From Candidatus Zipacnadia bacterium (GTDB lineage: Bacteria; Armatimonadota; Zipacnadia; Zipacnadales; UBA5352): a stretch of 64,000 bases of DNA. The notes beneath the pieces were generated by a model that saw only the letters and a program-made list of their open reading frames with translations, ran no database searches and was not told the DNA's origin. A program made the position numbers and the translations under genes. This document shows, piece after piece, positions 32,906 through 40,870 of this stretch (the stretch's first letter is position 1; every line of letters starts with the position of its first letter). The stretch is taken from assembly GCA_029820945.1 (NCBI GenBank), contig JALGUJ010000008.1, positions 1,337 through 65,336 of the forward strand, given 5' to 3'.

Positions 32906-34594
32906 ATGAGCAGTGCACTCCTCACCCTGATGTCGCTGGTGCTTCTCGGCCTGGGTTACCATCTGTACGGGCGCCTGATTGAGCGGCGGTGTGTGGAGCC
33001 GGACCCGGACGCGGTGACGCCCGCCTTTGAGCTGAGAGACGGCATCGACTACGAGCCCGCGCGGCCCCTGATGCTGTTCGGGCACCACTTCACCAACATC
33101 GCCGGGGCCGGTCCGATCGTGGGCCCAGTCGTGGCGGTCGCCTACTTCGGCTGGGCCTCGACGCTGGCGTGGGTAATCCTCGGGACCATCTTCATCGGCG
33201 GCGTGCACGACTACCTTGCGCTGATGGTGTCGGCGCGCAATGGCGGGCGGGCGATCTCGGAGATCGCCGGACGGCTGGTGGGCAGGCGCGCGGCGGTGGT
33301 CATGGGGCTGTTCGTATGGCTGGCGCTGGTCCTGATCATCGCCGTGTTCGCGATCCTGGCCGCGCAGACGCTCATCACCGCGCCGAGCGTGGTCATTCCG
33401 AACGTGGGCCTGCTTATCGTCGCCATGTTCCTCGGCGTCGCGATCTATCGCTTGGGCCATTCGCTGCGGCTGGCCACGCTCATCGGCGCGATCCTCCTCG
33501 CCCTGCTGTTGTGGGCGGGCTTGAGCTACCCGCTGGAGCTGCCCGCCGGCCTCGGCGATCCCTTCAGCATCTGGTTCGCGGTGCTGATGCTCTACTGCCT
33601 GCTCGCCTCCGTGCTGCCGATCTGGTTCCTGGAGCAGCCGCGAGACTACCTCAGCTCGATGTTGATGGTGTTGGGGATCGGCGTCGGGTTCATCGCGATC
33701 TTCGCGGCCAACGCCCCGGTGAACGCCCCCGCGCACGTCGCGGTGGTGGGGGAGCAGGGGCCGATATGGCCGATGCTCTTCATTTTGGTGGCCTGTGGTG
33801 CGGTGTCCGGATTCCACGCGCTGGTCGCCAGCGGCACCACGGTCAAGCAGCTCGAGAACGAGAGCCAGGGCCTGGTCATCAGCTACGGCAGCATGGTGCT
33901 TGAGGCGGCCCAGGCGGTCTCGGTTATCTTCCTGGTCGCGGCCGGGCTCTACTGGGCGGGCGAACACCTCGGCCCGGACGGTAAGAGCCTCGTCCTGCAG
34001 GACGTGATAACCGCGGGCGAGGAGGGCGGGCCGGCCGTCGTCTTCATCCGGGGTTTTGCCAGCCTGACGGCGCGCGGCATCCCGTTCCTGTCATTCCAGG
34101 CCGGCATCCTGCTGGCGGCGATCGTGCTCAATGCGACCCTGCTCGACACGCTCGACACCTGCACGCGCCTGGGGCGGTTCGTGCTCACCGAGACCTTCGG
34201 CGACCGCTTCACGCCGCTTCAGAACCGGTGGATCGCCAGCATCATCACGCTGCTGCCGGCGGCGTACCTGGGCGTGTCGGGCGCGTGGGAGACGATCTGG
34301 CCGGTATTCGGAGCCGCCAATCAGCTCATTGCCGGCCTGGCCTTCCTGGTCATCGCCGTCTACATGGTGGGCGTGGGCAGGCCGAAGGCCTACGTGGTCT
34401 GGCCCGGCCTGTTCGTGCTGGTGACCACGGTGGCGGCGCTGATGTACCAGGCCTACGGCTTCGTCGTCGGCGATGCGCCTAACTACGTCCTGGCGGGCGT
34501 GTGCGTGGTGCTCATCGCGCTGGCCGTGTACGTGTCCACGGAAGCGCTCCCGCGGCTGCGGAGAAGCCGCGAGGAGCCCGTGGCCGCCGAGTAG
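32906..34594 (+). CDS. cstA: CstA-family carbon starvation transporter
   Basis: A 562-residue membrane protein with many helices, matching the CstA family by the N-terminal LGYHLYGRLIERR and the GHHFTNIAGAGPIVGPVVA segment. Known members import pyruvate or peptides when carbon is scarce. The protein is shorter than the E. coli form of about 700, as is common in this subgroup. The 209 bp between it and the tRNA promoter show no gene. It is convergent with the chain-length gene at 34762, and a hairpin lies between them. Confidence 0.9.
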   Translation: MSSALLTLMSLVLLGLGYHLYGRLIERRCVEPDPDAVTPAFELRDGIDYEPARPLMLFGHHFTNIAGAGPIVGPVVAVAYFGWASTLAWVILGTIFIGGVHDYLALMVSARNGGRAISEIAGRLVGRRAAVVMGLFVWLALVLIIAVFAILAAQTLITAPSVVIPNVGLLIVAMFLGVAIYRLGHSLRLATLIGAILLALLLWAGLSYPLELPAGLGDPFSIWFAVLMLYCLLASVLPIWFLEQPRDYLSSMLMVLGIGVGFIAIFAANAPVNAPAHVAVVGEQGPIWPMLFILVACGAVSGFHALVASGTTVKQLENESQGLVISYGSMVLEAAQAVSVIFLVAAGLYWAGEHLGPDGKSLVLQDVITAGEEGGPAVVFIRGFASLTARGIPFLSFQAGILLAAIVLNATLLDTLDTCTRLGRFVLTETFGDRFTPLQNRWIASIITLLPAAYLGVSGAWETIWPVFGAANQLIAGLAFLVIAVYMVGVGRPKAYVVWPGLFVLVTTVAALMYQAYGFVVGDAPNYVLAGVCVVLIALAVYVSTEALPRLRRSREEPVAAE

Positions 34595-34705
34595 CCGCAA
34601 GCTCCCCGGGTCGGTTGTGTGAAGATCCCTCGGCGCCATCTATCCCGCGGGTCATCCACGGGCGGCGTGCGCATGGGGGCATCCGCACCACGGAGCGGCA
34701 CCGCC

Positions 34706-34726
34706 GCACGGGCGAGGCGCCCGTGC
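34706..34726. terminator. Bidirectional hairpin between convergent genes
   Basis: A 9-bp stem GCACGGGCG/CGCCCGTGC with a three-base AGG loop lies in the 167-bp gap between the two convergent stops. Confidence 0.55.
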
Positions 34727-34761
34727 CACGGAACGGCCCTGACTGGCGGCCGGTGCTCGCG

Positions 34762-36126
34762 CTAACCGCCGAACCACCGGCGGTCGATCAGGAGCAGCCC
34801 CTGCAAGACCATGAGGGCGGCGAAGGCGATCAGTCCGGCGAGGAGGGTGGCCGGCCCCTTGCGATCGTCGGGCGCCGTGGCGCGGTCAAGAATGGTGAAG
34901 GGCGCGCCGGTCTCGGTGCGCGCCTGGTCGAACTCCGCGAGCCACAGCGCGCGCTCCACGGAGGCAAGCTGCTCCGACTGTACCTGCTGCCGGCGCTGAA
35001 TCTCGACGTACTCGCGGGCGACCGCGGGCATCTCAGCCATCTGCCCCCGTGCGGCGGCGAGCAGCGACTCGGTCTCCAACCCGCGGGCGCGCGCGCCGGC
35101 GAGCTGGATGCGCAACTCGATGGCGCGCTTGACGGCCTCGTCGTAAAGCGGGTTGGCCTGCTCGCCGACCTCCTTGGTGACCTTCTCCTCGAGCGCGGCC
35201 ATCTGTCCCTCGATGGAGTCGATCGAGCTCTGCACCTGCACCACGTCGCGGTTCTGGGCGGTCTTCCCCGCAGCCAACTGCGTGGCGAGGTCGATGCGCA
35301 GCCGCGCCAGCTCCTGCTCCAGACTCGCGATCACCGGGTTGCGGGTCTCGACAGCGGAGGCGACCCGCCGGGCATCGGTGGCGTGGAGCTCCGCCTCGGC
35401 GGTCTCCAGAGAGCCAGCCGCGGCGCTGGCCTCAGCGGCGGCGTCGGCGCGAGCCTGCTCGAGGGTGCGGATGCGCTCACTCAGCCGCGCGGCCTTCGAC
35501 TCCGGGTCAAGCAGCTCGTACTGGGCGCGCAGGGACTGCATCCGGTCCTCGATGGCGTCCAGCTCGTCGCGGAGGTCATCATGGCGCTTCTGCAGGAACT
35601 CCCGGGTGCGGTGGGCGGTCTCGCCGCTCACGTCGCGGAGGTACTCGGTCAGCTCAGTGATGTAGGCGTTGGCGATCTGGGCGCAGAGCTGGCGCGCCGC
35701 CTCGAAGTCCAGCGGCGTGCCGAGGATGGCGTAGTGCGGTGCGGCGTAGCCGCCCACGGTGACGGTGACGCTGAGGCCGTCCTCGCCGATGCTCTTGACT
35801 GTGGTCATGCCCATGAGGGCCTCGATCACGTCGGCCTTGCCCAGACCCATTTTGTCGGTGAGAGAGAGCTCGTCGGCGACGCGCTCCCTGAGAGCCCGGC
35901 TGACGAGGATGGCCTTGAGCCGCTCCAGGGAGATGGGAGAAGACCCCGAGGCCCCCGCGCCCGAGACGACGGTGGCGAGGATGTCCGGGCGGTCATTCAG
36001 GAGCACCGAGGTGGTGGTGGTGAAGGTCCCCGGCTGCATGAAGTGCACGGCCACGCCCACGAGCGCGCCGCCGATCAGGCTGATGATCAGCACATGCAGC
36101 CAGGTGAATCTCTCGAGCAGTCTCAT
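34762..36126 (-). CDS. Second polysaccharide co-polymerase (GumC-like, no kinase domain)
   Basis: A 454-residue inner-membrane protein with helices at about 10 to 32 and 428 to 450 and a central coiled coil (about 165 to 395). SVLLNDRPD near residue 41 and the C-terminal FTILDRATAPDDRKGP are typical of the chain-length determinant family. It is cotranscribed with the upstream SLBB export gene (37-bp gap), so this pair would form a periplasm-spanning export complex. The cluster thus holds two such proteins, perhaps for two polymers. Confidence 0.87.
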   Translation of the reverse strand: MRLLERFTWLHVLIISLIGGALVGVAVHFMQPGTFTTTTSVLLNDRPDILATVVSGAGASGSSPISLERLKAILVSRALRERVADELSLTDKMGLGKADVIEALMGMTTVKSIGEDGLSVTVTVGGYAAPHYAILGTPLDFEAARQLCAQIANAYITELTEYLRDVSGETAHRTREFLQKRHDDLRDELDAIEDRMQSLRAQYELLDPESKAARLSERIRTLEQARADAAAEASAAAGSLETAEAELHATDARRVASAVETRNPVIASLEQELARLRIDLATQLAAGKTAQNRDVVQVQSSIDSIEGQMAALEEKVTKEVGEQANPLYDEAVKRAIELRIQLAGARARGLETESLLAAARGQMAEMPAVAREYVEIQRRQQVQSEQLASVERALWLAEFDQARTETGAPFTILDRATAPDDRKGPATLLAGLIAFAALMVLQGLLLIDRRWFGG

Positions 36127-36162
36127 GCGGGCGTCATATCCTCCGCCCGTGCCGGGGCGGCC

Positions 36163-38844
36163 TCAGAATATCAGTGCTGCGGTGGCCAGGGGCACGATCG
36201 TTCGCAGCCACATCTGCAGCTCGCTCTCGGTGCGGACTGTGCGCACGATGTGCCGCGTGGGCACGACGACGACGTCCCCGGGGTCGAGCACGGCCTGGGA
36301 GTCGATCGGCTCGACGGCGCCGTTGGCGTGCACGACCACCATGCGGTTAGAGGCGGCATCCTCGCGCAGGCCGCCGGACTCGTTGAGGTAGTACTCGGTT
36401 GCGCTGCCCTCCACCCACGGCACCGCGCCGGAGCGCGGCACGGCGCCCAGAACCATGATCGTGTTGACCTGGCGCGGCACCACCACGGTGTCGCCCGGCT
36501 CCAGCGCTATGTCCTCCTCCCGGCCGCGCGTGGCGATCAGAGCGCGCCCATCGACCGGGATGGCGGCCACCCAGTCCTCCTCCTGCACCGGATGGGGCGG
36601 CAGGACGATGCTCACGCCGCTGGGCGTGGTGAGGACCTGCCGGAGCTGCTGGCTGACGGCCTGCTGCATGGCCTGGGCCTGTTGCGCCGCCTGGACCTGC
36701 ACGGCGCGCTGCTCTCTGGCCTCCCGGTTGACCGACTGTAGCACCCGGCGCAGGTCTTCCTCCTGCGCATCGCCCATGGCGAACGTGCCGCGGCGGTAGA
36801 CGACGATGCCGCCGCGGTTGGCGTCGTCGAGGATGCCCCCGCCGTCGGAGAGGAGGTCCCAGACGGTGTAGGGCTCGTCCTCCGGCCCCGAGGTGATGGG
36901 GTATGCGCCGGGCCTCTCGACCCGTCCCTCCAGGAAGACCACGTCGGCGGTCCGCTTGAACTCGCCGCGTCCTGTCACCGTCACGCTGTCGTCATCGGCC
37001 AGGAGCAGGTCCGGGGTTACCTCACAGTCGTCGAGTTCGCCGTTGAGTACCAGCCTGACGGGCTCGGGCGCGCCCTCGAAGCGGCCGCGGCTGAGCTTGA
37101 TGACCGGCCCGGCGCCGGGGAGCAGCCCGCCGGCCGCGAAGATCAGGTCGCTTACGCGCATCCCCTCATGGCGGCGGTAGCTCCCCTCCTGGCGCACGAA
37201 CCCGGCGATGTGCACCTCACCCGCTCTCCCGATCTCCGCGCGAGTCTTCACCTGAAGACGGTCGCCGCGCCGGAGCGCCAGGTCGGCCTGCTCGTCGCCG
37301 GCCAGCGCCGCCTTGAGGTCCACCGCGATGACCTCGTAGCTCTGGGTCTCGGTAAGCCGGAGCAGGTCGGCGCGGCTCGTGTAGGCGTCCGGCATTAGGC
37401 CACCGGCACGCAGGATGAGCTGGCTGACGCGTAGATTCGCCGCCCACCGATAGGAGCCGGGGCGGCGCACCGCTCCCTGGACCGACACCTCGGCGGGCGG
37501 CTCGACCTCATCCTGCTCGTAGATCGTCACGTAGTCCCTGGCCTGCAGCGGCAGGTCGTGGTACGGGTCGCCGTCGAGGGCCTTTGCGACCTCGAAGCTG
37601 ATGACTTCGAAGTGGCGCTCTGCGTCGAGCCGGCTGATCACGGCGCGGCCCACGTGGGCGTTGTAGGCCAGCCCCTCGGCGGCGTCGATCAGGGCACTGA
37701 CGCTCGGGCAGCGCTCGATGGGGTAGTAGCCGGGGCGCTTGACCGCGCCGAGAATGCGCACCGTGTTGCCGACGGTGTCACGGATGCCCCGCGCCACGAT
37801 GACGTCGCCGTCCTGGACGGCCATGCCCATGCCCGCGGTGGACGGATCGCCGGTATCGCAGGTGAGCAGGCGCCACTGCCTGCGCTCGTCGGTGCGCCAC
37901 AGGTGGAGGACCCGGTGGGCGTGGGGCGTGAGTCCGCCCGCCATCTCGACGAGTTCGGCGACTGTGGCGTGGTCCGCGATCTCGTACCGGGCCGGTCGCC
38001 GCACCTCGCCGCTCACCGCGACCTCCGCGCCCATGGCGGGTACGAAGACGGTATCGCCGGGGTTGAGGAGCACGTCGCCCTCGCGGCTGCCGCTGAGCAG
38101 GTAATCGTACAGATCGAGCACGACCGGATCTGCGCCGACGCGGCTGAGGCGGATGTCTCGATAGGAGCCGATCTCCGACGGCCCGCCCGCGGAGTAGAGG
38201 GCGTCCAGCACGGTAGCCATCCCCGACTGCAGGTAGCGGCCCGGGCTGGCGACATCGCCGGTGACGTAGACCTCGATTCGCCGCTGTGCCGAGATCGTGA
38301 GGGTGACCGTGGGCTCGGCGAAGATGCGGCTGTAGGCCTGGGCCAGCTCGCGGCGGAGGGCCTCGAGGGTCTTGCCGGCAGCGGTCAGGCGCCCGAGCTG
38401 CTCGGGGAAGATGAAGCCCTCGGGCGTCACGGTCATCTCCTGCGCAACCTGCTCCCAGTCGCGCGCGAAGACCTGCAGCGAGAGAGCGTCGCCCGGGCCG
38501 ATAAGGTAGCTCGCCGGGACCGGAGCGGTGGTCGTCTCCTCCGGCTCGTCCTCGTCCCCAGCCTCGACCGCTGGCGTGGCCGCGCGGAAGAGGTCGGCGC
38601 CGAAGCGTGGCAGCTCCCGGTAGATCTCGGCGGGGGAGGCGTGGGTCTCGCCCGCCGCCGACTGCGGGAGGACGGTCTCGTGCACGGGTTCGGGGGCCCC
38701 GCCGCTGACGACCGCCGGCGGCACCTCGGGCGCGGCCGTGAGGGCGCTTGCGGCGAGAAGCACCAGCACGGCCACGGTAGCCACCGCAGTGTGGAGCGAA
38801 CCCTGTGGACGTCTGCGGGAACGACCTGTCAGCATCATGATCAT
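36163..38844 (-). CDS. Large SLBB-domain polysaccharide export protein
   Basis: An 893-residue protein, more than twice a standard Wza-like exporter. After an N-terminal signal anchor (about 21 to 38), the Poly_export domain lies at about 112 to 200 (YLIGPGDALSLQVF and IFAEPTVTLTI). It is followed by a series of about six SLBB modules, recognised by repeats of VTGDVASPGRY, VSGEVRRPARYE, ILGAVKRPGYYP and VQGAVRRPGSYR. The C-terminus ends in a short hydrophobic stretch, LRTIVPLATAALIF. It likely forms the outer-membrane or periplasmic channel for the polymer. The ATG at 38844 has further ATG codons just after it, so the start is uncertain by up to three codons. Confidence 0.88.
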   Translation of the reverse strand: MIMMLTGRSRRRPQGSLHTAVATVAVLVLLAASALTAAPEVPPAVVSGGAPEPVHETVLPQSAAGETHASPAEIYRELPRFGADLFRAATPAVEAGDEDEPEETTTAPVPASYLIGPGDALSLQVFARDWEQVAQEMTVTPEGFIFPEQLGRLTAAGKTLEALRRELAQAYSRIFAEPTVTLTISAQRRIEVYVTGDVASPGRYLQSGMATVLDALYSAGGPSEIGSYRDIRLSRVGADPVVLDLYDYLLSGSREGDVLLNPGDTVFVPAMGAEVAVSGEVRRPARYEIADHATVAELVEMAGGLTPHAHRVLHLWRTDERRQWRLLTCDTGDPSTAGMGMAVQDGDVIVARGIRDTVGNTVRILGAVKRPGYYPIERCPSVSALIDAAEGLAYNAHVGRAVISRLDAERHFEVISFEVAKALDGDPYHDLPLQARDYVTIYEQDEVEPPAEVSVQGAVRRPGSYRWAANLRVSQLILRAGGLMPDAYTSRADLLRLTETQSYEVIAVDLKAALAGDEQADLALRRGDRLQVKTRAEIGRAGEVHIAGFVRQEGSYRRHEGMRVSDLIFAAGGLLPGAGPVIKLSRGRFEGAPEPVRLVLNGELDDCEVTPDLLLADDDSVTVTGRGEFKRTADVVFLEGRVERPGAYPITSGPEDEPYTVWDLLSDGGGILDDANRGGIVVYRRGTFAMGDAQEEDLRRVLQSVNREAREQRAVQVQAAQQAQAMQQAVSQQLRQVLTTPSGVSIVLPPHPVQEEDWVAAIPVDGRALIATRGREEDIALEPGDTVVVPRQVNTIMVLGAVPRSGAVPWVEGSATEYYLNESGGLREDAASNRMVVVHANGAVEPIDSQAVLDPGDVVVVPTRHIVRTVRTESELQMWLRTIVPLATAALIF

Positions 38845-38969
38845 CGCCGGCCCGCCATGCCGGCGGGCTCATGGGACATGATGAGGTGCGGCCTCAGCCA
38901 CCATTCGCGCCTGTTGGTGGCGTGCGAACGTCTCCCCAAAGACCTTCCTCGCGGGCGAAGCGTCTCCTC

Positions 38970-38990
38970 CTCCCGCGGGTACCGCGGGAG
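38970..38990. repeat. Perfect 9-bp inverted repeat in divergent gap
   Basis: CTCCCGCGG-GTA-CCGCGGGAG lies between the export gene (minus) and the amidohydrolase gene (plus). It could be an operator or a hairpin in one of the leaders. The rest of the 338-bp gap shows no gene. Confidence 0.4.
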
Positions 38991-39182
38991 TCTATCGTAC
39001 CGACGGCCGGGGCGCAACCTCAGTGAGCGCGGGGAGAGCATCCAGATTCCTGTGGATGACACACGGACGCCCTCGTCCGCAGGTCGTTGCCGTGCATCCG
39101 GGCCGGACGCAGGACGACGTGGGAGGCGCGAGGAAACGGGAGGCCGGCAAGCAGTGCTACGGACGCGAGGAGATCGACCGAG

Positions 39183-39944
39183 ATGGAGCTGTTCGACTGC
39201 AACTGCTGGTTCGGTGTGCCCAGGAAGCCGCCGCTGGCCCGCGCCGAGACAGCGGGCGATCTGCTGCGGGAGATGGAGCGCGGCGGCATCGCGCGGGCGC
39301 TTGTGCGCAACGTGGCCATCTCCGAGGAGTCGCCCGAGGTCGGCAACGCGCTGACGGCGGACGCCACGATGGGTGACGACAGACTGGAGCCCGCCTGGGG
39401 GATCCTGCCCCCGCAGACGGGCGAGCTTGGCGACGTGGATGAATTCCTTGAGGCCATGCGGCAGGCCGGGGTTCGGGCGCTCTGGGCCTATCCAAGCGCG
39501 CACCGCTACCTGCTGAACGCGACGACGATGGGCGGGCTGCTCGAGGAGATGGTCGCGCGTGGCATTCCCCTGTTCATCCACCGGCGCGAGATGCCCGGCA
39601 ACCTCGCGACCTACGAGCTGGCGGAGAGCGTGCTGGCCGACTTCCCCGATCTGCGCCTGGTGGTCGCCGGGCACGGAAGCTGGGGCGAAGATCGGCTGTT
39701 CCGGCCGCTCATGACGCGCTACCCGCACTTCGCCGTGGACACCTCGCGCTACGAGCTGGATGGCGGGATCGAGGAGCTGTGCCGCACGCTCGGGCCCGAT
39801 CGGCTGCTGTTCGGCAGCGGCTTCCCGGAGACGCCGATGGGCGGGTCGATCCTGACGCTCCTGCACGCGGACATCCCGGACGAGCACCGGGAGCTGATCG
39901 CGGGCGGCAATCTGCGGCGCATCCTCGAGGAGGTGCGGCTGTGA
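39183..39944 (+). CDS. Amidohydrolase-related TIM-barrel protein (first of a pair)
   Basis: A 253-residue metal-dependent hydrolase of the amidohydrolase-2 type. The N-terminal FDCNCWFG replaces the common DxHxH metal site, so the first metal ligands are weakened. FIHRRE, VVAGHGSWGE and RLLFGSGFPE correspond to the later strands with His and Asp. Start at ATG 39183 follows the cleanest family N-terminus. It overlaps the next gene by four bases (GTGA). The reaction is unknown; relatives hydrolyse or decarboxylate small aromatic or lactone compounds. Confidence 0.75.
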   Translation: MELFDCNCWFGVPRKPPLARAETAGDLLREMERGGIARALVRNVAISEESPEVGNALTADATMGDDRLEPAWGILPPQTGELGDVDEFLEAMRQAGVRALWAYPSAHRYLLNATTMGGLLEEMVARGIPLFIHRREMPGNLATYELAESVLADFPDLRLVVAGHGSWGEDRLFRPLMTRYPHFAVDTSRYELDGGIEELCRTLGPDRLLFGSGFPETPMGGSILTLLHADIPDEHRELIAGGNLRRILEEVRL

Positions 39945-40777
39945 TCGGCGAGGGCCGACTGACGAGGGAGTTCGTGGCACATGGGCGCGTGGACGACTGC
40001 CCGGTCATCGATACGCACGCCCACTTCGGGCCCTACCGGGCGATTCACTTCCCGCGCTGGCGGCCGGAGCGGGTGCTGGACAGCATGGACCGCTGCGGAG
40101 TGCGATGGCTGATCATGTCCGCGCACGCGGCGCTGGTGGACACCGAGCGCGGCAATCGCGAGATGGCGGAGACGGTCGCGGCACACCCGGACCGCTTCCG
40201 CGGCTGGTGGGTGCTCAACCCCAACTACCCCGAGCGGATGCAGCGGGAGCTGGACGGCTTCGAGAGCCGCCAGCAGGCTCTCGGCCATGGCGCCGGGCCG
40301 GCGGCCTTCGTCGGGTTCAAGCTGCATCCGAACTGGCACGAGACGCCGCTGACCGATGACCGCTACCGGCCCGCGCTGGAGTACGCGAACGACCGCGCTC
40401 TGCCGATCCTCAGCCACACCTGGCAGGGCAAGGGTATGAGCAGTTACCGCGAGGTGGCGCAGGTCGCGGGGGAGTTCCCGCGCATCCCGCTGCTGATGGG
40501 CCACGCGGGGTACGGCGACTGGGAGGAGTCGGCGAAGGTCGCGCGAGACCACGAGAATGTGTACCTGGAGCTGACCGCCGCCTACTCGGTGCGTGGGGCG
40601 CTGGAGATCATGGTCGAGTTCGCCGGGAGCCGCAAGATCACGTTCGGGACCGACCACCCGTGGTTCGACCCGCACTACGGCATCGGCTGCATCCTGTCGG
40701 CCTACATGACCGACGAGGATCGGCGCAACATCCTCTACCGCAACGCGCAGCGCATCTTCGACCTGCCGCTGGACTGA
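39941..40777 (+). CDS. Amidohydrolase-related TIM-barrel protein (second of a pair)
   Basis: A 278-residue homologue of the gene before it, starting with GTG 39941 in a GTGA overlap. It keeps the intact DTHAHFG metal motif near residue 24, the Lys/His strand FKLHPNWHE, a further His in ILSHTW and the strand-8 ITFGTDHPWFDP. It may be the catalytic partner of the degenerate neighbour, but pairing is inferred only from coupling. Substrate unknown. Confidence 0.78.
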   Translation: MIGEGRLTREFVAHGRVDDCPVIDTHAHFGPYRAIHFPRWRPERVLDSMDRCGVRWLIMSAHAALVDTERGNREMAETVAAHPDRFRGWWVLNPNYPERMQRELDGFESRQQALGHGAGPAAFVGFKLHPNWHETPLTDDRYRPALEYANDRALPILSHTWQGKGMSSYREVAQVAGEFPRIPLLMGHAGYGDWEESAKVARDHENVYLELTAAYSVRGALEIMVEFAGSRKITFGTDHPWFDPHYGIGCILSAYMTDEDRRNILYRNAQRIFDLPLD

Positions 40778-40870
40778 GGAAGCCCGGGCCACGGAGCACA
40801 GTGCGCTGCCGGAGAGCGAGATGGCGCACAGCGACGAGATCCTCGGGCGCGATCCGTCATAGGGGAAGTG

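Noticed and set aside
34501-36741. 746-codon plus-strand open frame antisense to the co-polymerase gene
   Set aside because: Composition is typical of a complementary shadow; the minus strand carries the transmembrane and coiled-coil pattern of a known family.
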